From Myxococcales bacterium (GTDB lineage: Bacteria > Myxococcota_A > UBA9160 > UBA4427): a DNA stretch of 64,000 nt. Within the stretch, counting starts at the first letter, position 1. Each line of letters opens with the position of its first letter. The stretch covers positions 47,168 to 111,167 of the forward strand of contig DUBZ01000137.1 of assembly GCA_012960035.1 (NCBI GenBank), written 5' to 3'. The notes under the pieces were generated by a model. That model saw nothing but the letters and a program-made list of their open reading frames with translations, did not search any database and was not told the origin of the DNA. A program made the position numbers and the translations under genes. Shown in pieces: positions 24,678-33,338 of this stretch.

Positions 24678-25954
24678 TGGCCAACGCTGCCGCACTCAGT
24701 TGGGCGGACTCCGCCGCAGGCAAAGCGGGCTGCGCGCTCGTCGCTTCGGCGCTCTGGCTCTATTTCTTTTCGACACTCCCGCCAACGTACTTCGTTCATC
24801 TCAATGACTTTCCCGCGTACTACGGTGCCGCCACGTCTATTGCGAGCGGTCATCCCGAACAACTCTACGGCAACGAGTTCAAGTGGTTCACCAACTTGCC
24901 CGTCGTCGCGTTACTCATGCGGCCCCTCGCCGCACTCGACTACGCACAAGCGTGGAAGTTCTTCTGGTGGCTGCAAGTCATTAGCTTTGTGTTGACGTAC
25001 GGCGTGTTGCTTGCGTTCGTGCGCCGGTTTTATGCGCCGCTTAGCGGACTCCACTTGCTGGCTTCGAGTGCGATCTTTCTCTGCTTCTCCCCGCTAATGC
25101 TTCGTTGCCTCGATCTTGGACAGACCACCCCCATGATGGTGCTGCTCTTTGCCGGGGTCATGTTTGCGGCGCGCAGTGGTTGGGTGCGTGTATCGGGAGC
25201 CGTGCTTGGGTTCATCTGCGTCATCAAGATCCCACCCAACCTCTTAATCATATTGCTCGCACTTCGGCGACGTGTTTCCCTCGCGCTGCCCGCTGCTGCC
25301 GTCGTCGTCGCAGCCGTCATGCTTTCGTTTGCTCTCTTCGGCAGCGAGTTGGTCTCGCAATTTTTCGAGCGAGTCGTTGCGGAAAATTTCGGGCGCTCAG
25401 AAGCGGCCTTTAACAACCAGAGCTTCGAGGGAGCTTTGATGCGGGTCTTCACCGATCGCGGGCTCGCAGACTGGACCACGACAGAGCGCCCCCTACCCGT
25501 CACGATTGGCGTGGTGTCCTTGGCGATGGCGCTTGCCGCCCTTCTATATTTGCGCGCCCCTGGCTTTTTAGTTCCGAGCCGACTCGCGTCCGACGCGGAC
25601 CCCCGCGAAGGGTCCCTCGAACTCGAGACCGCAATCGGCGTTGCTGTCATGTTGCTCCTCTTCCCCGTGGTCTGGATCCACTATTACCTGTTTCTCGCGG
25701 TGCCTCTGACCCTGCTTCCGTTTTGGTGGATTGCCCGCGACCTGTCCCGACCTGCCTGGCTGCTCGCGCTCCTCGCCCTGGCGCTCTGGTTTGCCTCGGG
25801 CACGCAGAGCCATGAGAACACCCACTACGCGGCACGCGAAACCGAATGGCTCTTCCGAATGGCGCAAAATCGCCAGCCCCTCGGCGCCCTCCTGCTTGTG
25901 GTCGGCCTTTCGTTTCCCCTCGCTGAGCTGGCTGCGAGAGCGCGCAACAAGTGA
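24677..25954 (+). CDS. GT87 (DUF2029)-type membrane glycosyltransferase
   Basis: This 425-aa polytopic protein has about ten transmembrane segments. The early periplasmic loop has the acidic N-D-F-P-A-Y-Y-G-A-A typical of GT-C polyprenyl-linked mannosyltransferases of the DUF2029/GT87 family. Later features are D-L-G-Q-T-T-P-M-M-V-L-L and I-K-I-P-P-N-L-L-I. It probably adds a sugar from a polyprenyl phosphate on the outer face of the membrane; donor and acceptor are unknown. GTG 24677 shares its G with the tgt stop codon, so translation may be coupled. Confidence 0.8.
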   Translation: MANAAALSWADSAAGKAGCALVASALWLYFFSTLPPTYFVHLNDFPAYYGAATSIASGHPEQLYGNEFKWFTNLPVVALLMRPLAALDYAQAWKFFWWLQVISFVLTYGVLLAFVRRFYAPLSGLHLLASSAIFLCFSPLMLRCLDLGQTTPMMVLLFAGVMFAARSGWVRVSGAVLGFICVIKIPPNLLIILLALRRRVSLALPAAAVVVAAVMLSFALFGSELVSQFFERVVAENFGRSEAAFNNQSFEGALMRVFTDRGLADWTTTERPLPVTIGVVSLAMALAALLYLRAPGFLVPSRLASDADPREGSLELETAIGVAVMLLLFPVVWIHYYLFLAVPLTLLPFWWIARDLSRPAWLLALLALALWFASGTQSHENTHYAARETEWLFRMAQNRQPLGALLLVVGLSFPLAELAARARNK

Positions 25955-26047
25955 TCTCGCGCGGCGTTGCCAGACCCGCCCCACAAAGCACGACAAATTT
26001 CACCCAAGCCATGGCGCAACCCGAAAAATCGAGGACCCTACCGCGCC

Positions 26048-27142
26048 ATGGCCCTTCAATGCGGAATCGTCGGTCTGCCGAACGTCGGCAAGAGCACCAT
26101 CTTCAACGCCCTTACTGCGGCGGGAATTGCGGCGGAGAACTATCCGTTTTGCACGATCGAACCCAACACGGGTGTCGTCGTCGTGCCGGACAGCCGCTTG
26201 CAGCAACTCGAAGATATCGTGCAGTCGCACAAGATTATCCCGGCGACAGTTGAGTTCGTCGACATTGCGGGCATCGTCAAAGGCGCGTCCAAGGGCGAGG
26301 GCCTGGGGAACAAGTTCCTCGCCAACATCCGCGAGACCGACGCGATTATTCATGTCGTGCGCTGCTTCGAAGACGAAAATGTGATTCACGTTGACGGGTC
26401 ACCCGACCCTGCACGCGACGTCGAAACGATCGAACTCGAACTCGGCCTCGCCGACCTCGAAACCATCGAAAAGCGCCTCGACCGTGCGACCCGGCAAGCG
26501 AAGTCGGGAGACAAGACCGGCATCGCAGAGAAGGAATTCTTCACCGGTTTGCTCGAGCATGTTTCCAGCGGCAACGCCGCGCGCAGCCACACCGTCCCCG
26601 AACCCATGTTGACAGCGGTTCGCGAGTGCCACCTGCTGACCATAAAGCCCGTGCTCTACGTCGCAAACGTTGACGACGAATCTCTTGGTGAAGGCAACGA
26701 CTATTCTTCGGTGCTCGAAGCCTTTGCGGAAAAGTCGGGCGCAGGTTGCGTGCGGATTTGTGGCCAGGTTGAAGCCGAGCTCTCAGAGCTCGAAGAAGAA
26801 GAGCGCGACGCGTTCCTCGACGACATGGGGGTGAGCGAGCCAGGGCTGCATCGCCTGAGCCGAGAAGCCTATAAGCTCCTCAGCCTGCAAACGTTCTTCA
26901 CCGCGGGCGAAATCGAAGTCCGCGCTTGGACGATTCACGCAGGCGACCTTGCACCGCGTGCCGCCGGACAGATCCACACCGACTTTGAAAGCAACTTCAT
27001 CCGCGCCGAAGTGATTGCCTTTGACCAGTACATCGAAGCCGGGGGCGAAGCCAAAGCAAAGGCCACCGGCATCATGCGAGTTGAAGGCAAGGAATACATC
27101 ATGTGCGATGGAGACGTCGTGCACTTTCGCGTTGGTGTCTAG
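26048..27142 (+). CDS. ychF: Redox-regulated ATPase YchF (OLA1 family)
   Basis: This 364-aa Obg-like P-loop protein starts with [16 protein letters not shown] at ATG 26048; the frame extends upstream but that part is non-family. Switch and specificity elements seen are [18 protein letters not shown] and V-A-N-V-D-D in place of the GTPase NKxD, consistent with ATP preference. The C-terminal TGS-like domain ends D-G-D-V-V-H-F-R. It binds ribosomes and acts in stress and translation control. Confidence 0.95.
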   Translation: MALQCGIVGLPNVGKSTIFNALTAAGIAAENYPFCTIEPNTGVVVVPDSRLQQLEDIVQSHKIIPATVEFVDIAGIVKGASKGEGLGNKFLANIRETDAIIHVVRCFEDENVIHVDGSPDPARDVETIELELGLADLETIEKRLDRATRQAKSGDKTGIAEKEFFTGLLEHVSSGNAARSHTVPEPMLTAVRECHLLTIKPVLYVANVDDESLGEGNDYSSVLEAFAEKSGAGCVRICGQVEAELSELEEEERDAFLDDMGVSEPGLHRLSREAYKLLSLQTFFTAGEIEVRAWTIHAGDLAPRAAGQIHTDFESNFIRAEVIAFDQYIEAGGEAKAKATGIMRVEGKEYIMCDGDVVHFRVGV

Positions 27143-27218
27143 TCGCGCGGTTCAATATTTTCCGCATTCCCCGCATACCCTGCACGTTTCACTGATCAAG
27201 AGAGGAAGCCGATCGCCC

Positions 27219-27707
27219 ATGGCGAGTTACCGCGACATCTTGACTCCGGAAGAAGTACTCGAACGTTACTTTGGGGGCCCCAAGACGGGCGTCTTCACCG
27301 ACGGTTCATGCGATCCGAATCCCGGGCGCGGAGGTTGGGGCTTCGCATGGGTCCAAGACGATCAAATCCTGAACAAGGGCAACGGCTTCGATCCGGATAC
27401 AACGAACAACCGCATGGAACTTCAGGCGTTGATCGAAGCCTTCAAGGTTTTGCCCGCCGACGCCCAGGTCGACATCTATTCCGATAGCCAACTCTGCGTA
27501 AACACCGTCACGCAGTGGGCAGCCGGTTGGGAAAAGCGCGGATGGAAGCGTAAAGGAGGCCCCATCAAGAATCTCGAACTCGTGCAGGAACTTTACGCCC
27601 TCGCGAATTCGCATCCCGGCTGCAAGCTCAACTGGATCAAGGCCCACGACGGGTCGCGCTGGAACGAATACGTCGACGCGCTCGCTTCGGCGTACCTCCG
27701 CGGTTAG
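27219..27707 (+). CDS. rnhA: Ribonuclease HI
   Basis: It degrades the RNA strand of RNA:DNA hybrids. The 162-aa protein starts at ATG 27219, with AGAGGAAG upstream. It has the four acidic residues of the active site: F-T-D-G-S-C-D-P-N-P-G, N-R-M-E-L-Q-A-L, Y-S-D-S-Q-L-C-V-N and W-N-E-Y-V-D-A-L-A. The basic-protrusion region W-E-K-R-G-W-K-R-K-G is present. The extra N-terminal ~18 residues (Y-R-D-I-L-T-P-E-E-V) are longer than the E. coli enzyme. The TAG stop lies in the end of dispersed-repeat copy 2. Confidence 0.93.
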   Translation: MASYRDILTPEEVLERYFGGPKTGVFTDGSCDPNPGRGGWGFAWVQDDQILNKGNGFDPDTTNNRMELQALIEAFKVLPADAQVDIYSDSQLCVNTVTQWAAGWEKRGWKRKGGPIKNLELVQELYALANSHPGCKLNWIKAHDGSRWNEYVDALASAYLRG

Positions 27708-27789
27708 GAGTCTGCGCGGCAGAAGTCGCACGCGCTAGAACGCGGATCCAACGCTAAACCTCCGCTACGAAAGCGAGCTGTCGCTAGCG
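27704..27789 (-). repeat. Dispersed ~85-bp repeat, copy 2 (inverted)
   Basis: The reverse complement of this segment matches 265-354: it shares ACAGCT-C/A-GCTTT, TTGGATCCGCGTT, GCGCGTGCG-x-CTTCTGCCGCGCAGACTCCTA. It fills the whole gap between the convergent rnhA and SDR genes, and the stop codon of each (27705-27707 and 27784-27786) lies inside it. This copy is more diverged from the other two in its GTAGCGGAGG part. Confidence 0.8.
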
Positions 27790-28995
27790 CATCTCCGGAG
27801 GCGTCTGGTCTTTCATGTAGCCGTGTGCGACGTACGCGATTAGTGAACGCGGCGCGATGCGCGCTGGCAGCATGGCGCGGGCCCAGTTCAACCAACCGGA
27901 AATCACCGTGGGCTGTTGTCCGACACTCACCATCGCAAGTTCAACGACTTGCGCGGCCGACTGCCCCGAATGTGGGATCTCGCCGGCGACTTCTTGGAAC
28001 TCGGTTTCAGTCGAGCCGGGTTCTAGAACGAGCACGTCGACCCCAGCGTCCCGCAATTCGACGTAGAGCGATTCGCCGAAGACCTGGTCGAAAGACTTCG
28101 TCGCTGCGTAAACGGTATGAAGCGGAAGGGGTTGTCGGCCTGCCACTGAACCCGTCATGATGATCGCGCCACGCTCGCGCTCTTTCATGCCCGGCAAGAT
28201 CTTGCTCGTGAGGACGGTGGGGGCAACGCAGTTGAGCATCACCAAGTCGCGGAGGCGACTGGTGTCCTGCTTGTCGAACCGCCCCGAATAACCGAACCCT
28301 GCGTTGTTGACCAACACGCCGACCTCGAGTCCTTCGCACGCGGCGGCAAGCGCTTCGGGCCCCTCGATGGTCGACAAGTCGACGCGCACCACTCGGGTTT
28401 CGACGCGATGCCGTTTTTCAAGTTCTTCGGCCAGGTCGGTGAGTCGGTCTTCGCGACGAGCGGCCAACACACAAGACATGCCTTCCCGTGCGAGCGCCCG
28501 GGCAAACTCCACCCCGAGGCCCGCCGATGCTCCGGTCACCACTGCCCACTCGCCATAACGCGCGCGCATTGGTTTACGGGCGTCGGTAAAGTGATCACGC
28601 GCGTCGGCGAGCGCCAGCGACAAGAGCGCGAACGGCACCGCGCCAACAATGCCAACGAACCAACCGGTGAGCGAAAAGCCGAAGTAACCGATGTTCCAGA
28701 TCAGCATCCCGAGTGAAATCTGCGCGGTATAGAGAGCGCCCCAAGTACAGATCCACGAGCGATGTCGACGAAAGCCATGCACCGCTGCCGCATATACGAA
28801 CCAATGTGGAATCGCGGTGAGCTTGGCCCACCAACCGCTGAACATAATCCCGAACCAAACTTCTTTGTCTTCGGCGACGGGCTTCCAGAAAATATCCCAC
28901 GGCATGTAGATGAATGCCATGTAGCTGCTGAAGATCATCAGGGCGTTGATCCAGATCGGGCGATCACGGAAAAGATCGCGTAGCCAATCTCTCAT
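27784..28995 (-). CDS. Membrane-anchored short-chain dehydrogenase (TM domain-SDR fusion)
   Basis: This 403-aa protein has an N-terminal ~150 residues with four or five hydrophobic, Trp-rich segments (M-I-F-S-S-Y-M-A-F-I-Y, W-F-V-Y-A-A-A-V, F-V-G-I-V-G-A-V-P-F-A-L-L), then a complete classical SDR domain: V-T-G-A-S-A-G-L-G, N-N-A-G-F-G, catalytic Ser in T-G-S-V-A and Y-A-A-T-K. It would place an NAD(P)H oxidoreductase at the inner membrane, perhaps on a lipid substrate. ATG 28995 has GGAGG 7 nt upstream; the ATG seven codons earlier overlaps that site. The stop lies in repeat copy 2. Confidence 0.85.
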   Translation of the reverse strand: MRDWLRDLFRDRPIWINALMIFSSYMAFIYMPWDIFWKPVAEDKEVWFGIMFSGWWAKLTAIPHWFVYAAAVHGFRRHRSWICTWGALYTAQISLGMLIWNIGYFGFSLTGWFVGIVGAVPFALLSLALADARDHFTDARKPMRARYGEWAVVTGASAGLGVEFARALAREGMSCVLAARREDRLTDLAEELEKRHRVETRVVRVDLSTIEGPEALAAACEGLEVGVLVNNAGFGYSGRFDKQDTSRLRDLVMLNCVAPTVLTSKILPGMKERERGAIIMTGSVAGRQPLPLHTVYAATKSFDQVFGESLYVELRDAGVDVLVLEPGSTETEFQEVAGEIPHSGQSAAQVVELAMVSVGQQPTVISGWLNWARAMLPARIAPRSLIAYVAHGYMKDQTPPEMR

Positions 28996-29278
28996 GGGGG
29001 CACCTCCCGGTGGCATAGAGTCTCACCGACACAGCGGCGTGAGAGCGCAGGACGTCACAGACGCGAGACACTAACCAATGGAGACGCGCGCGGCAGCCCA
29101 CCCACCGGAACACAGTCGCGGTCACTGCCGCAGCCAATCGGATGCGAAGGCGAGTCCAGGGAGCGGTCGAGTCGGCTTCGAGTGTGGCGCGAACTTGCTC
29201 GGCCCGCGCATGTATCGCGAAGGGTTTCTCGACGACCGGCGCGACTGACTTCCACACGCCCCTCTCTCGCAGGGCCTG

Positions 29279-29533
29279 CTATGAGTACTGCGACAAAAAA
29301 GAACCCTCACGAAGGGTCGCGCACGCGATATCTGTGCAACGACTTCGTGACCGCATCGACGATGCGTCGCGAGGTCGGCCGATCACAAGGTGAATCGGAC
29401 CTTCATGGCGCTTGCAGGCCGACCAAGCCTCATTGCCATCATTCGCCGAGAGAACGAGGTAGCCACTGTCTTTGAGGACGCGTTCCATCAAGCCCCGCGC
29501 CAAGGGCTCGAGTAGCAACAGAGTTTTCCCCAC
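29279..29533 (-). pseudogene. Frameshifted, degenerate receiver domain of the adjacent histidine kinase
   Basis: In the frame next to the kinase's C-terminus, an 84-codon stretch reads like a response-regulator receiver: T-L-L-L-L-E-P-L-A-R-G-L, R-V-L-K-D-S-G-Y-L-V-L, A-N-D-G-N-E-A-W-S-A. The kinase frame moves into it if one G is removed from GGGG at about 29528-29531. The domain is also degraded: the acidic pair is L-E-P instead of D-D/E-D, the phospho-acceptor Asp is missing (L-V-I-G-R-P), and the second half is lost. The kinase was probably once a hybrid; sequencing error could explain the frameshift but not the lost residues. Confidence 0.6.
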
Positions 29534-31118
29534 AACCCGTCACAATAGGTGGCTGCGGAGCACTCCGTCCGTGGTTGACTTCGGCATCATCGGCGACGGG
29601 CAAGAACATGTGGAAGGTCGAACCCACGCCGAGTTCGCTGGTGACGACGATCCCGCCTTCACTTGCTTCGACAATGCCTGCGACGCTCGAAAGACCGATC
29701 CCCGTCCCGCGACCGCGCTCTTTGGTCGTGAAGAACGGCTCGAACAAGCGTACGCGAGTTTCGTCGGTCATTCCCGAACCGGTGTCGAGCACGCTCATGA
29801 CGACATAATCCCCGGGTGCAAGACCCACTGGCACCACGACATCGAGCGCGCCGTCATCACGACCGACGTCGAGCGTAACCGCGGTGCCGCTAGAACACTT
29901 TGCGGAGTTCGTGGCGATGGTAAGCGGCCCGCCTTCATGCGCCATGGCGTCCCGCGCGTTGGTCACGAGATTTAGAACCAGTTGGTCAAAGTTCTCCGGG
30001 TCCACGCGCGCGTTCGCGAGATCCGTTCCAAAGCAATACGTCACTTCGACGTCATCGCCCGCCACGCGATCCACAATATTGCCAAGTGACGCGAGAGCAC
30101 TATTGAGGTCCAGAATCTTGAGGTCGTGTTTTTTCGATCGGCTGACACCAAGAATTTGTTTGACGAGCAATGATGCCCGTCCCGCGGCGTTTCGAATTTC
30201 ATTAATTTCTTCTTGGCCGCGCCGGTCGGCGTCCAACTCGCAAGAAAGCAATTCACCGTAACCGAGGATCGCGGTCAGGTAATTGTTGAAGTCGTGCGCA
30301 ATACCGCTCGCGACGCGGCCCACGATTTCAAGGCGCTGGGTTGTCTGCAAGCGATCTTCAATCTTTTGAAGCTTGTCATGGTTACGCTTTCGCTCGATCA
30401 AGTTTGCGAGCATGTCGACCACGACTCGTACAAGCGATGGAGCCTCCGGCGCCCAGCAACGCGGCGCTTCGATCTCCACAAAGCCAACGAGTGCTCCGTG
30501 CGAAACCATTGGAACGAAGAGCAGCGAACCCGTACGGGGGGCTCTTACGAGACTGCGTTCCTGGGTTGCTTCGCCGGGAAGGTCATCAACGCTGCGAAGT
30601 TCTAGGACTTCACCTTTGAACATTTTCCCGGCTATGAACGGATAGTCGGCGAGGGCGAATGCTTCGAGTGCCGATTCGTTTGACATGCCGTCTGGATCTC
30701 CAGCGCATAAGCTTTCGCCGGCAATCTGGCTCGCCTTCGCGACTTCAACATACGATGCGGCATCGGCGGCGCGAAGATAGAGCGTGACACGGTCGGCGGG
30801 CAGACTCACGCCCAGCTCGTTCAACGCTTCATCGATTCCCTGTCCAACATTCGTTTCTGGGAGATCAAGCAGCCGCGAAGAAAGACTTGCCACCACCTCG
30901 TGAAGGGGCTGTTCGCCCGAGCGCAACTGCTTAGCGAGCCGGGTCAACGCGTCGCGGGATCGCGTGCGCCCCGTCAGTCGGTCGGAATGGTCACTTGCAA
31001 AGGACGTTAGGTGGCTCCCCATCCAGACGCTGAGGGGCGCCGGATTCTTATGGGTACCTCGCCTGATTCTGCACCCACCGCAAACAACGAATCGAGGTCC
31101 GACCTCTCGTTTCGACAA
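29439..31118 (-). CDS. Sensor histidine kinase (GAF-like sensor, HisKA, HATPase), C-terminus frameshifted
   Basis: This protein of up to 559 aa has a GAF-like sensor at about 100-250 (S-L-L-F-V-P-M-V-S-H-G-A-L-V-G-F-V-E-I-E), a dimerisation H-box (S-G-I-A-H-D-F-N-N-Y-L), then an ATPase with N-L-V-T-N-A-R-D-A-M, D-T-G-S-G-M and G-R-G-T-G-I-G-L-S-S. It is soluble and lacks membrane segments. The last ~40 residues follow a frameshift out of a decayed receiver. Start uncertain: ATG 31118 or 31022. The NarL-type regulator gene lies 309 bp upstream on the same strand and is the likely partner. Confidence 0.85.
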   Translation of the reverse strand: MSKREVGPRFVVCGGCRIRRGTHKNPAPLSVWMGSHLTSFASDHSDRLTGRTRSRDALTRLAKQLRSGEQPLHEVVASLSSRLLDLPETNVGQGIDEALNELGVSLPADRVTLYLRAADAASYVEVAKASQIAGESLCAGDPDGMSNESALEAFALADYPFIAGKMFKGEVLELRSVDDLPGEATQERSLVRAPRTGSLLFVPMVSHGALVGFVEIEAPRCWAPEAPSLVRVVVDMLANLIERKRNHDKLQKIEDRLQTTQRLEIVGRVASGIAHDFNNYLTAILGYGELLSCELDADRRGQEEINEIRNAAGRASLLVKQILGVSRSKKHDLKILDLNSALASLGNIVDRVAGDDVEVTYCFGTDLANARVDPENFDQLVLNLVTNARDAMAHEGGPLTIATNSAKCSSGTAVTLDVGRDDGALDVVVPVGLAPGDYVVMSVLDTGSGMTDETRVRLFEPFFTTKERGRGTGIGLSSVAGIVEASEGGIVVTSELGVGSTFHMFLPVADDAEVNHGRSAPQPPIVTGCGENSVATRALGAGLDGTRPQRQWLPRSLGE

Positions 31119-31426
31119 ATACGCGAGCGGGCTTTAATAAAACTGTAAGAGATGCGTGCGGGTGGAGTTGCATTTGCCCGGCAACCACTCGGGTGAAGAC
31201 ATGAAAATGCAGCTTCTCATTCGCTGATAACACTCGGGCTTCTTTTATCTCGACGTCAGGTTTCGTGTGGTCGCGGTGTGGCGGGTTCTCGGAAGTAACA
31301 TTCTCGCGGTTGTTGCGTCATTCGCGCGCAGCCATTCGCCCAAAACGAAAATGGCCGCCGCGCAACAATTGCACGACAGCCGGTTGGCATCACACATCTC
31401 GTGTGATTCGAAATTGCGGCACTTCG
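31119..31426. other. Intergenic stretch with a perfect hairpin
   Basis: Between the response-regulator stop and the kinase start there is no gene. A perfect 7-bp stem with a 5-nt loop (ATCACAC/GTGTGAT, 31389-31407) lies 20 bp past the regulator stop. No T-run follows it, so it may be a processing or protein-binding site rather than an intrinsic terminator. The rest shows nothing recognised. Confidence 0.5.
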
Positions 31427-32068
31427 CTATGGCTCGACGAGCCCCGCGCGAATCGCGAATCGAACCAAACCCGAAACCTTGTGGATGTCGAGCTTCTGCA
31501 TCAGATTCGATCGATGAGAATCGATGGTCTTGAGCGAGACACCGAGCATGCCCGCGATCTCTTTGCTCGACAGACCCTCGGCGATCAGCTGCAAAACTTC
31601 TCGCTCCCGATCCGTCAACATCGCAACACCGGACGGCGACGAATCACCTGGGCGCGCGATCGCATCGACGACTTGCTGAGTAATCGCAGGTGAGAGATAG
31701 GAGGCGCCGCCCTGCACCGCGTCAATGGCCTGCAGCAAATCTGAAGACGCTGAGTTCTTGACAATGTATCCAGAGGCTCCCGCGCGCAGGACTTCCTCTA
31801 CATACGTTCGGCTTTCGTGCATGGAGAGCACGAGAACCTTTGTCTGCGAGCCGCGCTTGGCAATGCGGCGCGTTGCGTCGATGCCCGAAAGGCGTGGCAT
31901 CCAGATGTCCATAATGACGATGTCCGGTTTTTTTTCCAACACCATCTTCACGGCTTCCTCGCCGTCAGCGGCCTCGCCAATGACCGAAAAGTCTGCTCGC
32001 CCCTCCAGAAGCTTTACCAGACCCTCTCTTACAATTTTGTGGTCGTCCGCCACGACTATCGTCGTCAT
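31427..32068 (-). CDS. NarL/FixJ-family response regulator
   Basis: This 213-aa protein has an N-terminal receiver with the acidic pair V-A-D-D-H, phospho-Asp in V-I-M-D-I-W-M-P, Thr/Ser switch in L-V-L-S-M-H, and Lys in Y-I-V-K-N. The C-terminal LuxR-type HTH has L-T-D-R-E-R-E-V-L-Q-L, G-L-S-S-K-E-I-A and L-K-T-I-D-S-H-R-S-N-L-M-Q-K-L. ATG 32068 starts the canonical M-T-T-I-V-V-A-D-D. It probably acts as a DNA-binding activator phosphorylated by the kinase downstream (29439-31118). Confidence 0.93.
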   Translation of the reverse strand: MTTIVVADDHKIVREGLVKLLEGRADFSVIGEAADGEEAVKMVLEKKPDIVIMDIWMPRLSGIDATRRIAKRGSQTKVLVLSMHESRTYVEEVLRAGASGYIVKNSASSDLLQAIDAVQGGASYLSPAITQQVVDAIARPGDSSPSGVAMLTDREREVLQLIAEGLSSKEIAGMLGVSLKTIDSHRSNLMQKLDIHKVSGLVRFAIRAGLVEP

Positions 32069-32651
32069 GTCTCGCCCCCGGTCCACGTCATGTCGTGGTT
32101 ATTTGAGTACTGAAGATAGGGGCACCACCCGCAGCGGGTATAGGGCCTTAACCCAGAAACCGCAGGAATAAGCCCGAAGTCTTGTCCTCTGAAATTTGAA
32201 GGTTTCTGAGGTTGTCGAAAACAAATTACCGTTCGCAGGCTCTGCCCCACATCGCCACGAAAACCCGACAAGCACTTGATATTATACATCTTTTCTTGTC
32301 ATTGCTGTCAGCAACTGAACAACACAAATGAGGTTCGTTCCATTGTGTGACCGTGCGAAGTCCGGAAGACGCGCGGGGGTCTCGTGGGGTATCCGAGTAA
32401 AACTGACTCCGGTTTCTTCTCGTTCCTGAAGCGATAAATCAGCGCCATCAAAGGAGTTTCCCCGGCATAGAGTCCATCAGGTGTGTTTAACAACCCATGC
32501 AACTCGGAGTCACACGGTACCGAGTCAGCCTAGGATTCTGTTGGAGGAACAGACCTAGGTATAACCCCAGCTCCAAACTCGAATGGGCTCACGCGCTTGT
32601 GACGGTTTCATTCTGACTCGCCAAGTCACTGGGAAGCGTGACCTCAAAAAC
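32069..32651. other. Long intergenic region with a GGAGG-loop hairpin
   Basis: About 580 bp without a convincing gene; a 64-codon minus frame ending at 32308 has atypical codons and no ribosome site. On the plus strand 32529-32559 folds as CCTAGG/CCTAGG plus CTGTT/AACAG with loop GGAGG. Four further GGA words lie upstream (near 32365, 32450, 32500 and 32532). GGA in loops is the CsrA/RsmA recognition feature, so a sponge RNA is conceivable but unproved. A terminator was not found. Confidence 0.4.
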
Positions 32652-33263
32652 CTAGTCGGGAATCGGACCCTGGCCCTCGCGCACGACTTCAATTTCTTCG
32701 CGTCCCGCGCGGAGAATGGTTGATGGGTTAGGCCACATGGGACCGGCATCCAAGACGAAGTTCACGTCCCCGCGATGGATACGTTCGAGGAGTTCGGGAT
32801 CCTCGGTGTCGGGTTCTTCGTCCGCAGAAGAGACGGAACCTACAAGCAGCGGTTCACCAACGAGATCAACCAACATGCGACACACAGCATTGTCGGGCAT
32901 GCGCAAGCCAATTTCGTGGTCGCGATTTTTCATCGCACGCGGTACGTCGATGGATGCCTTCAATACGATCGTATACGGCCCCGGCAAAATGCGACGGACC
33001 ATCCGAAACACCCGGTTATCCATCACACCATAAGTTCCGAAATCGACGATCTCATTCACCATCATCGCAAGTGGCTTCTTCGACTTCGCTTCGATCGACT
33101 TGAGTTGGCGAAGTTTCGCAATCCCCTTCGCGCTCGAAAGTGCGCAACCGAATGCGTACCCAGTGTCGGTTGGGTAGATGGCAACTTCGCCCTTCTTCAG
33201 TGCGTCCACGACGGGCTGAAGTTTTCTTGGAGCGGGTCGATCAATGTCAACGCCTAGTCGCAT
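32652..33263 (-). CDS. YciO/YrdC/Sua5-family protein
   Basis: This 203-aa protein of the Sua5/YrdC/YciO superfamily is related to L-threonylcarbamoyladenylate synthase of tRNA t6A synthesis. Seen are I-Y-P-T-D-T-G-Y-A-F-G-C, S-K-K-P-L-A-M-M-V, L-P-G-P-Y-T-I-V-L-K-A, I-G-L-R-M-P-D and a C-terminal P-S-T-I-L. It lacks the Sua5 extension, so it is the short type, closer to YciO. ATG 33263 (M-R-L-G-V-D-I-D) is preferred over 33293. Confidence 0.88.
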   Translation of the reverse strand: MRLGVDIDRPAPRKLQPVVDALKKGEVAIYPTDTGYAFGCALSSAKGIAKLRQLKSIEAKSKKPLAMMVNEIVDFGTYGVMDNRVFRMVRRILPGPYTIVLKASIDVPRAMKNRDHEIGLRMPDNAVCRMLVDLVGEPLLVGSVSSADEEPDTEDPELLERIHRGDVNFVLDAGPMWPNPSTILRAGREEIEVVREGQGPIPD

Positions 33264-33321
33264 TCTCTCAGTATCCCGACAAGCAAAGCCCACGTAAAGC
33301 GCAACGAAAGTGCAGCGGCCA

Positions 33322-33338
33322 GACGCGTATCACGCGTC
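33322..33338. other. Perfect GACGCGT/ACGCGTC hairpin at a gene end
   Basis: A 7-bp perfect stem with a 3-nt loop spans the stop codon of the DUF5658-like membrane-protein gene (stop 33330-33332, in the loop). There is no T-run after it. It may stabilise the 3' end. Confidence 0.35.

Noticed and set aside
32308..32502. 64-codon minus-strand gene
   Set aside because: No ribosome site, AT-rich codon use unlike neighbours, no recognisable motif.
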